Shown: piece by piece, positions 38,885 through 47,435 of the stretch
Layout: each line of letters opens with the position of its first letter
How positions within the stretch are numbered: the first letter of the stretch is position 1
Assembly: GCA_040002845.1 (NCBI GenBank)
Contig: JBDUDR010000001.1
Span: 1 to 64,000 of the forward strand
From: JBDUDR01 sp040002845
GTDB lineage: Bacteria; Actinomycetota; Actinomycetes; Propionibacteriales; Nocardioidaceae
DNA: 64,000 nucleotides
Direction of reading: 5' to 3'
Translations under genes and position numbers: made by a program
The notes under the pieces: generated by a model
What the model saw: the letters and a program-made list of their open reading frames with translations, nothing else
Database searches by the model: none
Told to the model about the DNA's origin: nothing

Positions 38885-40444
38885 ATGGGAAACGCCATGG
38901 AAGCCGCTGGCGCGACGCTCGTGCGGAGACGCAGTGTGCTGCAGGCGGGTGCGACGACGGTGGTGGCGGCCGCGCTGGGGGCGACTGCCTGCAAGGCGGA
39001 CGGTAGTCGAGCCCCCCGGCTGGCTTCAACGACCGCGGCGGGGGGTCCGTCCGGCGCTGACTGGCATGCACTCGCGGCGAGTCTGGACGGGGACCTCGTG
39101 CGTCCGGCCGACTCTGACTATGACGCTGCCCGCCGACTGTTCAACCCGAGGTTCGACGGCATCAGGCCGGCGGCTGTTGTCGAAGCGGCCAACCCCCATG
39201 ACATCGCGGAGGCGATCCGGTTCGCCCGCAAGTTCGACCTGGTCGCGAGGCCACGCTCGGGTGGACATTCGTACGTCGGCGTTTCTACCGCGGCGAGCGG
39301 CATCGTCCTCGACGTCGGGCGCATGCGGGGTGTCGACTATGACGCCGGCAGTAAGTCCGCGGTGGTACGCGCCGGGTCCCGGTTGTTCGACGTACACGAA
39401 GCTCTGGAGGCGCACAACCGGTCCGTGCCCACCGGCACGTGTCCGACGGTGGGTGCCGCCGGACTCACCCTCGGCGGTGGCGTCGGAGTCGAGGGACGTG
39501 CCAACGGCCTGACCTGCGACGCGGTGCAGGCGCTGACACTCGTAACGGCGGCCGGCACGATTCTCCAGGTCGACGCTGACCACCATCCGGACCTGTTCTG
39601 GGCGCACCGCGGAGGTGGCGGTGGCAATTTCGGAGTGCTGACCTCGATGCGGATGCGCACGTTCGCGGCCCACCGGATGGGCTTCTACTTCGTGTCATGG
39701 TCGCCTTCCCAGGCGGTGTCGGTCATTCGTGGCTGGCAGCGCCGGGTCTCCACGATGCCTCGCTCGGCGTGGGCCAACGTCCATCTGGAAGCTGCCTCCG
39801 ACGGTTCGGTGGCGATCCGGGTCGTTGGTGTCTCGCTGACCGGTGACGGCGGACCGGAGGCGCACGGGCTCATCAACGCGGTGGGCCACCAGCCCACCAG
39901 CTTGTCGACCTTCTCCCGATCGCACGAGGACGGCATCAAGTTGCTGGCGGGGTGCTCCACGCGGAGCGACCAGCAGTGTCACCTGCCACCTCGCGGCAAT
40001 CTGTCGCGGGAGGCCTTCGCGGCCGGCAGCGACGTGCTGGGCGGGCCGTTGACAACGCCACAGGCATCGCGCCTGGTCGCCGCGGTGCGTCTTCGAGCCG
40101 GCTCGGGAGGCAGTGTCGCGGTCATCCTCGATCCATTGGGCGGTGCTGTCGCGGACCTGGGCCCGGCAGCGACCGCGTTTCGCTGGCGAGACGCGCTGGC
40201 GACCGTGCAGTGGTACATCGGGCTGCCCGAGCACCCGACCGGCTCCCAGGTCAGGCAGGCCTACCACTGGATCAACCATTCGGGTCACCCGGCGCTGCAC
40301 GGCGCCTCCGTCGGTGCGTACGTCAACTACCTCGAGCCGGGGCGTTCGGTGGGCTCGTACTACGGGAGGAACCTGGCCCGGCTCCGCAAGGTCAAGGCCC
40401 GTTACGACCCGTCCGGGTTCTTCCGCTCGCGCTACACCGTGTGA
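38885..40444 (+). CDS. Exported FAD-dependent oxidoreductase (BBE-type, bicovalent flavin)
   Basis: 519 residues from the ATG at 38885 (GGGGAGG upstream). The N-terminus RRRSVLQAG followed by a hydrophobic run and ATAC suggests a Tat signal, perhaps lipidated. The PCMH FAD domain holds RPRSGGHSYVG (His for 8-alpha linkage) and GTCPTVGAAGLTLGGG (Cys for 6-S-cysteinyl linkage), so a doubly attached flavin is predicted. The C-terminus is a berberine-bridge-like domain (YVNYLEPG; YYGRNLARLRKVKARYDP). Substrates of such oxidases are usually sugars or alcohols; here unknown. It interrupts the aroE-prepilin peptidase order known from mycobacteria. Confidence 0.85.
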   Translation: MGNAMEAAGATLVRRRSVLQAGATTVVAAALGATACKADGSRAPRLASTTAAGGPSGADWHALAASLDGDLVRPADSDYDAARRLFNPRFDGIRPAAVVEAANPHDIAEAIRFARKFDLVARPRSGGHSYVGVSTAASGIVLDVGRMRGVDYDAGSKSAVVRAGSRLFDVHEALEAHNRSVPTGTCPTVGAAGLTLGGGVGVEGRANGLTCDAVQALTLVTAAGTILQVDADHHPDLFWAHRGGGGGNFGVLTSMRMRTFAAHRMGFYFVSWSPSQAVSVIRGWQRRVSTMPRSAWANVHLEAASDGSVAIRVVGVSLTGDGGPEAHGLINAVGHQPTSLSTFSRSHEDGIKLLAGCSTRSDQQCHLPPRGNLSREAFAAGSDVLGGPLTTPQASRLVAAVRLRAGSGGSVAVILDPLGGAVADLGPAATAFRWRDALATVQWYIGLPEHPTGSQVRQAYHWINHSGHPALHGASVGAYVNYLEPGRSVGSYYGRNLARLRKVKARYDPSGFFRSRYTV

Positions 40445-40483
40445 TCCGCGCCTAGCCCGTTGGTGTCCACAGGGCCGCCGTCG

Positions 40484-40503
40484 GCCGGCCGGCAGCGGCC
40501 GGC
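40484..40503 (+). terminator. GC-rich hairpin after the flavin oxidase
   Basis: GCCGGCCG and CGGCCGGC form a perfect 8-bp stem with loop GCAG, 40 bp after the stop codon. No T-tract follows. It probably ends the oxidase transcript; it also overlaps the -35 region of the next gene. Confidence 0.5.
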
Positions 40504-40509
40504 GATCAC

Positions 40510-40515
40510 TAGGCT
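40510..40515 (+). promoter_or_regulatory. -10 box suggesting a leaderless prepilin peptidase mRNA
   Basis: TAGGCT ends 6 bp before the GTG at 40522 and there is no Shine-Dalgarno sequence, the pattern of leaderless actinobacterial genes. Confidence 0.4.
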
Positions 40516-40521
40516 CCTGGC

Positions 40522-41256
40522 GTGAGTGGACACCTGGCCGCTGCGGTCGTGGCATCTGTGGCGTTCGGGGCCGTGGCCGGTTCCGCAGTCCCGCGGGTGG
40601 TCCGAAGCCTCCCTGAGCCAAGTCCTGCCGCCGATGGCGTGGTCGCGGCGGCGCGAACCGGCGCCACGGTCTCCTACCAGGAGCTGGGGGGCACACCCGG
40701 CCTGCGGTGGGGGTTCGCAGCCGCAGGCGCTCTCACGTGTGCCTGCGTAGCGTTCCGACTGGGCTCCTCCGCGGTGCTCCCTGCCTGGCTGTACGTCGCG
40801 CTCGTAGGGCTGTTGCTCGCCTGGGTCGACTCACGCACGTGCCTGCTGCCGACACGGATCATTGGTCCCTCCTACGTGGTGGTCACCGCGCTGCTTGTGC
40901 TGGCGTCGGCGGTCGACGACGACTGGGCCGCCCTGGGGCGAGCCGGCCTGGGCTGGGGCCTGGGCGGCGGAACCTTCTTTCTGATGTGGTTCATCTATCC
41001 CAAGGGTCTGGGGTACGGCGACGTGCGCCTGGCCGGCCTGCTGTCGATGGCGCTGGCCTGGGTTGGCTGGGCCGAGTTCGCGGTCGGGATATACGCGGGC
41101 TTCCTCCTCGGTGGGGTGGTCGGAGGCGCGCTCGTGCTGGCCCGGGTCGTGGACCGCCGGCGCTACCCGTTCGGACCGTTCATGGTGCTCGGCGCGCTGC
41201 TCGGCCTGGCATTCGGCCAGGCGCTTGCCGACTGGTACGCCAACCTGGGCGGCTGA
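40522..41256 (+). CDS. Type IV prepilin peptidase (A24)
   Basis: 244 residues with about six to seven membrane segments. The two catalytic aspartates are in WVDSRTCLLP near residue 98 and GLGYGDVRLAG near residue 161. The N-terminal cysteine-rich methylase domain of PilD is absent, as usual for the short actinobacterial form. It would cleave prepilin-like leaders at the cytoplasmic face. No pilin or secretion ATPase gene lies in the window, so its substrates are elsewhere; the position near aroE/aroC matches mycobacteria. Confidence 0.88.
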   Translation: MSGHLAAAVVASVAFGAVAGSAVPRVVRSLPEPSPAADGVVAAARTGATVSYQELGGTPGLRWGFAAAGALTCACVAFRLGSSAVLPAWLYVALVGLLLAWVDSRTCLLPTRIIGPSYVVVTALLVLASAVDDDWAALGRAGLGWGLGGGTFFLMWFIYPKGLGYGDVRLAGLLSMALAWVGWAEFAVGIYAGFLLGGVVGGALVLARVVDRRRYPFGPFMVLGALLGLAFGQALADWYANLGG

Positions 41257-41328
41257 GTGTCATGTGCGCGGATCCGCTCGCGCAGATCGGGCGGAGCACC
41301 GGCTGGTCGACATGGGAGACTTTGCACC

Positions 41329-42507
41329 ATGCTGCGCTGGCTCACCGCAGGCGAATCCCACGGCCAAGCCCTCATCGCCGTACTCGAGGGGCTGCCCGCC
41401 GACGTCGCCATCACCTCCGCACGGATGGCCGAGGTGTTGGCCCGGCGGCGACTGGGATACGGCCGCGGTGCCCGGATGTCGTTCGAGCAAGACGAGGTTG
41501 CGTTCCTTTCGGGGGTTCGGCACGGTCGTACGCTGGGCAGCCCGATCACCGTCCGGGTGGGCAACACCGAGTGGCCGAAGTGGGAGCACGTCATGTCGGC
41601 CGATCCGGTGGACCAGGAGGTGCTCGAGGGGCTGGCCCGAAATGCAGCACTGACCAGGCCACGCCCCGGACATGCCGACCTGGTCGGGATGCAGAAGTAC
41701 GATTTCACCGACGCGCGACCGGTGCTGGAGCGCGCCAGCGCCCGAGAGACGGCTGCCAGAGTTGCGTTGGGAGCGGTCGCCGCCGCGTTCCTGCATCAGG
41801 CTTACGGCATAACCTTGGTCTCGCATGTGGTGTCGATCGGCACCGTGGAGGCGCCGGTCGGGTCAACCCCGTCGACCGGCGACGTGGCCTACCTCGACGG
41901 CGACCCCGTACGGTGTCTGGATCCAGATGCCAGCAAGTCGATGGTCAGCGAGATCGATACGGCTCGCAAGGACGGTGACACGCTGGGGGGCGTGGTCGAG
42001 GTGGTGGTGCATGCGCTCCCTCCCGGCCTGGGCAGTCACGTCCACTGGGATCGACGGCTCGACTCGCGGCTGGCAGGGGCGCTGATGGGCATCCAGGCGA
42101 TCAAGGGCGTCGAGGTCGGTGCCGGCTTCGAGTTGGCGCGCACCCGCGGGTCGGTGGCGCACGACGAGATCGTGAACACCGCCGAGGGCATCAGGCGCAC
42201 CTCGGGCCGGTCAGGTGGGACCGAGGGGGGAATGTCCACCGGTGAGCCTCTTCGGGTGCGGGCCGCCATGAAGCCGATCTCCACTGTCCCGCGGGCCCTG
42301 CGTACCGTCGACGTGGCCACCGGTTCGGATGCGGTGGCGCACCATCAGCGATCCGACGTCTGCGCTGTCCCGGCTGCTGCCGTGGTCGCCGAGGCGATGG
42401 TCGGGCTGGTCCTCGCCGACGCCGCGCTGGAGAAGTTCGGGGGCGACTCGGTGGGCGAGACGCGTCGCAACCATGCCGGCTACCTCGCGGCCCTGAGGTA
42501 CCGGTGA
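41329..42507 (+). CDS. aroC: Chorismate synthase
   Basis: 392 residues from the ATG at 41329. Signature blocks: [78 protein letters not shown]. Uses reduced FMN to turn EPSP into chorismate. The upstream 72 bp have no clear Shine-Dalgarno sequence. Stop overlaps aroK (GTGA). Confidence 0.96.
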   Translation: MLRWLTAGESHGQALIAVLEGLPADVAITSARMAEVLARRRLGYGRGARMSFEQDEVAFLSGVRHGRTLGSPITVRVGNTEWPKWEHVMSADPVDQEVLEGLARNAALTRPRPGHADLVGMQKYDFTDARPVLERASARETAARVALGAVAAAFLHQAYGITLVSHVVSIGTVEAPVGSTPSTGDVAYLDGDPVRCLDPDASKSMVSEIDTARKDGDTLGGVVEVVVHALPPGLGSHVHWDRRLDSRLAGALMGIQAIKGVEVGAGFELARTRGSVAHDEIVNTAEGIRRTSGRSGGTEGGMSTGEPLRVRAAMKPISTVPRALRTVDVATGSDAVAHHQRSDVCAVPAAAVVAEAMVGLVLADAALEKFGGDSVGETRRNHAGYLAALRYR

Positions 42508-43007
42508 GCCCGGTGGTCGTCTTGGTAGGCCCACCAGGTTCCGGCAAGACCACGGTCGGGGGGTTGCTCGCGCACCGCCTGGGCGTGGACTTTCGTGACA
42601 CCGACGCCGACATCGAGGCGCTCGAGGGAAAACAGATCGCGGAGATCTTCGTCGACGACGGGGAGGAGCGCTTCCGGAAGCTCGAACGTGATGCGGTTGC
42701 GGCTGCGCTTCGCGAGCACGACGGTGTTCTCGCCGTGGGTGGCGGCGCGGTGACGTCAGACGAGACCCGCGGTCTGCTGACCTCGGCGCAGGTTGTGTTC
42801 CTTGACGTAGGGCTGGCGCACGCTTCGTCGCGGGTTGGGCTCGGCACGTCTCGTCCCTTGCTCTTGGGCAACGTCCGGGCCCAGCTCAAGCGGCTTCTCG
42901 ACGAGCGGCGGCCGCTCTACGCCGAGATCGCCGACAGCGTCGTCGGCACCGATGGTCTGGATCCGGCTCAAGTCACCGAGCTCGTAGCAGCCAGGGTCAG
43001 CGCGTGA
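42504..43007 (+). CDS. aroK: Shikimate kinase
   Basis: 167 residues, P-loop kinase: Walker [12 protein letters not shown], shikimate-binding DTDADIE and [11 protein letters not shown], lid region with RPLL. Phosphorylates shikimate with ATP. Translationally coupled between aroC and aroB by four-base overlaps. Confidence 0.95.
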   Translation: MSPVVVLVGPPGSGKTTVGGLLAHRLGVDFRDTDADIEALEGKQIAEIFVDDGEERFRKLERDAVAAALREHDGVLAVGGGAVTSDETRGLLTSAQVVFLDVGLAHASSRVGLGTSRPLLLGNVRAQLKRLLDERRPLYAEIADSVVGTDGLDPAQVTELVAARVSA

Positions 43008-44101
43008 ACGGCGAGGCGACGCGAATCCGGGTGCGTACGGCCAACCCGTACGACGTCATCGTTGGAACCGGATTGCTCGAGACGCTTCCTGGGCTGCTCG
43101 GTGATGGCGTCAAGAGGGTGGCCGTCATCCGGCCCCCGGCGCTGGCGACGACAGGTGAGAGGGTCCGGGCGGAGCTCGCGAGATGTGGGTACGCACCCAC
43201 CCTGGTGGAGATCCCGGACTCGGAACAGGCCAAGACCACCCGCGTGGCCGAACGATGCTGGGCGGAGCTCGGATCGGCCGGGTTCACCCGCACCGATGCA
43301 GTGGTCGGTGTCGGCGGGGGAGCTGCCACCGACGTGGCCGGCTTCGTCGCAGGCACCTGGGTCCGCGGCATCAAGGTCGTCCACGTTCCGACCACTCTGC
43401 TCGCGATGGTCGACGCCGCCGTCGGGGGGAAGACCGGTGTGAACACCCCGCAGGGAAAGAATCTGGTTGGCGTGTTCCACGAACCGGCGGGGGTTCTCTG
43501 CGACCTGACGGCTCTTCAGACCTTGCCGGCCGATGAGCTCACCAACGGCCTGGCCGAGGTGATCAAGTGCGGGTTCATTGCCGACCCGGACATCCTGCGC
43601 CTGGTCGAGCGTGACCCTGGCGAAGCTATTCGCGACGGCGACGTGCTGCGGGAGCTGGTCGAGCGGGCGATCACCGTCAAGGCGGGCGTGGTCGCGGGCG
43701 ACCTGCGCGAAACGATCTCGTCCGGCGCCGAGGTGGGGCGAGCGGCGCTCAACTATGGTCACACGCTCGCGCACGCCATAGAGCGCACCGAGGCCTATCG
43801 CTTCCGGCACGGCGCCGCGGTGGCCATCGGCATGGTGTACGCGGCAGAGCTCGCCAGACTTGCGGGATGTCTCGACGACGCCACGGCGCAGCGCCACCGG
43901 GTCCTGCTGGCCTCCGTGGGGTTGCCGACCAGCTATTCACGGATGACCTGGGCGGAGCTGCTCGATGCGATGAAGCTGGACAAGAAGACCCATGGAGATC
44001 GACTGCGGCTCGTCATCTTGAAGGCGGTCGGTCAGCCGGTGATCCTGGAGGCGCCTGACCGGGCCCTGCTTTCCGCGGCGTACGCGGCGATCGCGAGATA
44101 A
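43004..44101 (+). CDS. aroB: 3-Dehydroquinate synthase
   Basis: 365 residues. NAD-binding VGVGGGAATDVAGFVAGTW, PTTLLAMVDAAVGGKTGVN, zinc ligands in the blocks NGLAEVIKCGFI, NYGHTLAHAIE and HGAAVAIGM. Converts DAHP to 3-dehydroquinate. GTG start overlapping aroK. Confidence 0.96.
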   Translation: MNGEATRIRVRTANPYDVIVGTGLLETLPGLLGDGVKRVAVIRPPALATTGERVRAELARCGYAPTLVEIPDSEQAKTTRVAERCWAELGSAGFTRTDAVVGVGGGAATDVAGFVAGTWVRGIKVVHVPTTLLAMVDAAVGGKTGVNTPQGKNLVGVFHEPAGVLCDLTALQTLPADELTNGLAEVIKCGFIADPDILRLVERDPGEAIRDGDVLRELVERAITVKAGVVAGDLRETISSGAEVGRAALNYGHTLAHAIERTEAYRFRHGAAVAIGMVYAAELARLAGCLDDATAQRHRVLLASVGLPTSYSRMTWAELLDAMKLDKKTHGDRLRLVILKAVGQPVILEAPDRALLSAAYAAIAR

Positions 44102-44110
44102 GGTCCAGCC

Positions 44111-44599
44111 GTGCTCGTACTCGTCCTGAACGGTCCCAACCTCGGCCGTCTCGGTGCCCGCGAACCGGAGGTCTACGGCACTACAACGTACGACGAGCTG
44201 GCCGACGTGCTCAGGCTGACCGGCCAGGCGCTCGGAATGAAGGTGGAGGTCCGGCAGACCGACGACGAGTCGGAGCTGGTGGGCTGGCTCCATGAAGCCG
44301 CCGACGCGGCCACCCCGGTCGTGCTCAACCCGGCGGCGTTCACCCACTACTCGTACGCCCTGCGCGACGCCTGCGCTCAGCTGACGGCGCCGCTGATCGA
44401 GGTGCACCTGACGAACCCCGCGGCGAGAGAGACGTTCAGGCACACGAGCGTGGTCAGCGGGGTAGCCACCGGAACGATCGCGGGATTCGGCGTGGAGTCG
44501 TACCGGTTGGCTCTGGAGGCCGTGAGCCGGGTTGTCTCCGCGCGATCCGACACTTATTCGGCGCGATCCGACACTTATTCCCCGCCATCCGACACTTAG
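44111..44599 (+). CDS. aroQ: Type II 3-dehydroquinate dehydratase with repeat-encoded C-terminal tail
   Basis: 162 residues. Type II dehydroquinase motifs: [19 protein letters not shown] (catalytic Tyr), [15 protein letters not shown] (catalytic His partner), [18 protein letters not shown] (His). The mycobacterial enzyme has about 147 residues. Here the last roughly 19 residues are translated from 21-bp repeat array D, giving [19 protein letters not shown] before a TAG that itself arises from a mutated repeat copy. The normal stop seems to have been lost and the array is read in frame (21 bp is seven codons). The tail lies outside the core fold and may be tolerated or disordered. Confidence 0.93.
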   Translation: MLVLVLNGPNLGRLGAREPEVYGTTTYDELADVLRLTGQALGMKVEVRQTDDESELVGWLHEAADAATPVVLNPAAFTHYSYALRDACAQLTAPLIEVHLTNPAARETFRHTSVVSGVATGTIAGFGVESYRLALEAVSRVVSARSDTYSARSDTYSPPSDT

Positions 44600-44600
44600 A
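44541..44600 (+). repeat. 21-bp tandem repeat array D, inside the 3' end of aroQ
   Basis: Three copies of the core start at 44544, 44565 (both GATCCGACACTTATT) and 44586 (CATCCGACACTTAGA). The last copy supplies the aroQ stop TAG through a TATT to TAGA change. It lies at the convergent junction with the gene at 44611, whose stop is only 11 bp beyond. Confidence 0.93.
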
Positions 44601-44610
44601 CCGCCAGCCC

Positions 44611-45135
44611 TCATCGGCCGACTAGAGATCGTGCGGTCTTCTGGGCGTCGAGAATGCCAATCCTGAGCTCGTCGCAGAGCAGGCGTACCGCCGAGACTTC
44701 CTGGCGCTTGTTCATCAACGTGACTACCCTCGCCGCCAGCTCTGGCGGCACTTGGGCGATCTTGGGACTCAGCATGTCCAGCGGGCTGGGCGGCTCGAGC
44801 GGCTCGCCAGCCGACACTGCTTCAACCTCGACGGGCGCGGCGCTTGTCGGCCGAGGCGCTTGAGGCGCCGGCGCGGGCGGCGGCTGGGCTTGTGCCCGGG
44901 TCCGCCCCTGGGCTGCTGCGCCGGATCGCCTGGTGGGTTGCGGAGGGGCAGGCGCCGGGGGGCTCTCGATCACCCTGCGGCCGCCCTCAGGGGTGTCGAC
45001 CACGATGAGACGACGACCCTTGGGTCCGCTGAGGACGCGAGGCACGGGGTGGCCAGGCCGCGAGCGGCTCCGCGCGTTGAGCCGCGTCGCGATCATGATC
45101 ACGGCAATGACGGCGCACAGGAGCAGGAATCCCAC
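44611..45135 (-). CDS. Membrane-anchored protein with bL12 C-terminal-like domain
   Basis: 174 residues. An N-terminal membrane segment (GFLLLCAVIAVIMIATRL), a basic stretch (NARSRSRPG), a short domain VLSGPKGRRLIVVDTPEGGRRVIE, a Pro/Ala-rich linker of about 60 residues, and a C-terminal helical domain PELAARVVTLMNKRQEVSAVRLLCDELRIGILDAQ-like (split over residues 130-170) that follows the pattern of the ribosomal protein bL12 C-terminal domain (factor-binding). Function unknown. Inverted between aroQ and pepP, which are neighbours in mycobacteria. Confidence 0.7.
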   Translation of the reverse strand: MGFLLLCAVIAVIMIATRLNARSRSRPGHPVPRVLSGPKGRRLIVVDTPEGGRRVIESPPAPAPPQPTRRSGAAAQGRTRAQAQPPPAPAPQAPRPTSAAPVEVEAVSAGEPLEPPSPLDMLSPKIAQVPPELAARVVTLMNKRQEVSAVRLLCDELRIGILDAQKTARSLVGR

Positions 45136-45208
45136 CCCGTCACTCTAGCCGTGGAACCCCCACCTAGTCGGTTTGCCTCGGCGCGCGGCAGTGGCGAGGA
45201 TTGTGGGC

Positions 45209-46294
45209 ATGCCTACCCTTGAGCGGTCTCGGCGCGATGCGCTCCGTCAGGTCCTGGTCGACCGCGAGCTGTCGGCCGTTTTGATCAGCAACCTGGTCAA
45301 CATCCGCTACCTGTCCGGGTTCACTGGCTCCAACGGCGCCCTGCTGGTCGGCGTGGACGGCGAGGACCAGCTTGTGACGGATGGCCGCTACACCGATCAG
45401 GTGGCCGCCCAGGCCCCGGACGTGTCGGCAATGATCACCACCGATCCCGCGGTCGACGCGCTGGCGAGTCTGGCGGCAGAACGCTCGTTGCAGACGCTGG
45501 CCCTGGAGACCCATGATCTGACGGCCGATGCTCGCGACAAAATCACGGCTGCCGTTCAGGGCACCATGACGGTCAGCCTCGGCCGGGCGGTCGAAGAGCT
45601 CCGCGTGGTCAAGGACGAGTCAGAGATCGAGGCCCTTCGCTCGGCCTGCCAGATCTCCGTGCAGGCGCTCGAGGAACTGCAACAGGGCAAGTTCGTAGGG
45701 CGTACAGAACAGCAGATTGCTCGCGACCTGGAGTGGCGGATGTTCGCGCTGGGCGCCGAGGCGCTGGCATTCGAGACGATTGTGGCGGCGGGTCCAAACT
45801 CGGCAATCCCACACCATGAACCCACTGGTCGTGAGATCGGCACTGGGGACCTGCTCAAGATCGACTTCGGGGCGAGGTTCGCGGGCTATCACGCCGACTG
45901 CACTCGCACCATGATGATCCACGACCAGCCGGCCGACTGGCAACGGGAGATCTACGAGCTGGTGGCGTCTGCCCAGCAGGCCGGACGGCACGCGCTGGCG
46001 CCGGGCGCCGAGCGCATCGAGGTTGACCGCGCGGCTCGCAGCGTCATCGATGCCGCTGGGTTTGGCGACTACTTCGTACACGGGCTCGGACACGGCGTCG
46101 GGCTCCAGATCCACGAGGACCCGTACTTCAGCCCTCGGTCAACGGGTAAACTGCTCAGTCGCACTCCGGTGACGGTCGAACCGGGCGTCTATCTGCCCGA
46201 TCGAGGGGGTGTGCGCATCGAGGACACCCTTGTCGTCGCCGACTCGCCGGAGTTGCTCACAACCACTACTCGGGAACTCCTCGTCGTCGGCTGA
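45209..46294 (+). CDS. pepP: Xaa-Pro aminopeptidase (M24 family)
   Basis: 361 residues from the ATG at 45209. Creatinase N-like domain ([19 protein letters not shown]) and M24 'pita-bread' domain with the five metal ligands in [38 protein letters not shown] and VRIEDTL. Cleaves the N-terminal residue before proline. Immediately upstream of efp, a conserved pairing (EF-P helps ribosomes through polyproline). Confidence 0.93.
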   Translation: MPTLERSRRDALRQVLVDRELSAVLISNLVNIRYLSGFTGSNGALLVGVDGEDQLVTDGRYTDQVAAQAPDVSAMITTDPAVDALASLAAERSLQTLALETHDLTADARDKITAAVQGTMTVSLGRAVEELRVVKDESEIEALRSACQISVQALEELQQGKFVGRTEQQIARDLEWRMFALGAEALAFETIVAAGPNSAIPHHEPTGREIGTGDLLKIDFGARFAGYHADCTRTMMIHDQPADWQREIYELVASAQQAGRHALAPGAERIEVDRAARSVIDAAGFGDYFVHGLGHGVGLQIHEDPYFSPRSTGKLLSRTPVTVEPGVYLPDRGGVRIEDTLVVADSPELLTTTTRELLVVG

Positions 46295-46334
46295 GCTCGG
46301 CGAGGCCACATACCAAGAGACGGATCGCGAACGC

Positions 46335-46898
46335 ATGGCAACGACCAATGAGCTGAAGAACGGGATGGTGCTCAACCTCGACGGCCAGCTGTGGTCAGTC
46401 GTGTGGTTCCAGCACCACAAGCCGGGCAAGGGTGGCGCCGTCGTGCGTACCAAGCTGAAGAACGTGCTCTCGGGCAAGACGGTTGACAAGACTTTCAACG
46501 CAGACGTGAAGGTAGATACCGCCAACGTCGACAAGCGCTCGATGACCTACCTGTACAACGACGGGTCGTCCTATGTATTCATGGACACCGAGACCTATGA
46601 CCAGGTCCACGTGCAAGAGGACGTCATCGCAGAAGCTGCTCCCTTCATGCTCGAGAGCCAGCAAGTCATCGTCGCCGTCCACGAAGGTACGCCGCTGTAC
46701 ATCGAGCTGCCTGCGTCGGTGGAGATGACGGTCGAGTACACCGAACCCGGGCTGCAGGGGGACCGCTCGACCGGGGGCACCAAGCCTGCCAGGTTGGAGA
46801 CGGGGTACGAGATCTCCGTACCACTGTTCATCGTGACCGGGGAACGGATCAAAGTGGACACCCGGGATGGCAGCTACCTTGGTCGCGTGTCTGCCTGA
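46335..46898 (+). CDS. efp: Elongation factor P
   Basis: 187 residues, three beta-barrel domains. The loop that reaches the peptidyl-transferase centre is [17 protein letters not shown] near residues 29-45, with the unmodified-type PGKG of actinobacteria; no epmA/epmB gene is nearby. C-terminal block [21 protein letters not shown] is typical. The stop overlaps nusB by one base. Confidence 0.96.
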   Translation: MATTNELKNGMVLNLDGQLWSVVWFQHHKPGKGGAVVRTKLKNVLSGKTVDKTFNADVKVDTANVDKRSMTYLYNDGSSYVFMDTETYDQVHVQEDVIAEAAPFMLESQQVIVAVHEGTPLYIELPASVEMTVEYTEPGLQGDRSTGGTKPARLETGYEISVPLFIVTGERIKVDTRDGSYLGRVSA

Positions 46899-47317
46899 TG
46901 GCAGCGCGATCCAGGGCCCGCAAGCGAGCGCTGGACATCTTGTTCGAGAGCGAGCTGCGAAGCATGCCTGCGGGTGGTTCGTTGGCCGATCGGCTGACGG
47001 ATCCTGCCCAGCAGCTGAATCCCTACACCATCACCCTGGTCGAGGGGGTCGGGGAGCATCGCGAACGCCTGGACGACCTGGTCAGCGAGTACTCCCTAGG
47101 CTGGGCCCTGGAGCGAATGCCGGTGGTGGATCGCAACCTGCTTCGCATCGGGTTGTTCGAGATGCTCTACTGCGACGAGGTGCCGGACGCCGTGGCAATC
47201 TCCGAAGCCGTGAAGCTGGCTCGTGAGCTGTCCACCGACGAGTCTCCAGCCTTCGTCAACGGAATCCTGGGTCGAATCGCCGAGCTGAAGCCGACCCTGC
47301 TCTCGCCAGACGATTGA
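46898..47317 (+). CDS. nusB: Transcription antitermination factor NusB
   Basis: 139 residues, all-helical. ARKRALDILFESELR at the N-terminus and ISEAVKLARELSTDESPAFVNGILGRIA near the end are the NusB hallmarks. With NusE (S10) it supports rRNA antitermination. Convergent with bldD; array E lies 32 bp after the stop. Confidence 0.95.
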   Translation: MAARSRARKRALDILFESELRSMPAGGSLADRLTDPAQQLNPYTITLVEGVGEHRERLDDLVSEYSLGWALERMPVVDRNLLRIGLFEMLYCDEVPDAVAISEAVKLARELSTDESPAFVNGILGRIAELKPTLLSPDD

Positions 47318-47348
47318 CCTAGCCTCCCCGACCTCCCGCGCAAAAGGG

Positions 47349-47433
47349 AACACGTGTCGGATCGCGCGAAATAAGTGTCGGATGGCGGCGAATAAGTGTC
47401 GGATCGCGCGGAATAAGTGTCGGATCGTGGAGG
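47349..47433 (-). repeat. 21-bp tandem repeat array E, behind bldD (four units)
   Basis: Four copies start at 47349 (decayed, AACACGTGTCGGATC), 47370 (last base G), 47391 and 47412 (both AATAAGTGTCGGATC). This is the longest array in the window. On the minus strand the bldD stop TAA (47438-47436) is followed 9 nt later by GATCCGACACTTATT. The copy farthest from bldD is the most diverged. Confidence 0.93.
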
Positions 47434-47435
47434 GG

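Noticed and set aside
47349..47433. Repeat arrays as CRISPR
   Set aside because: The period is 21 bp and the whole unit is repeated; there are no unique spacers and no cas genes.
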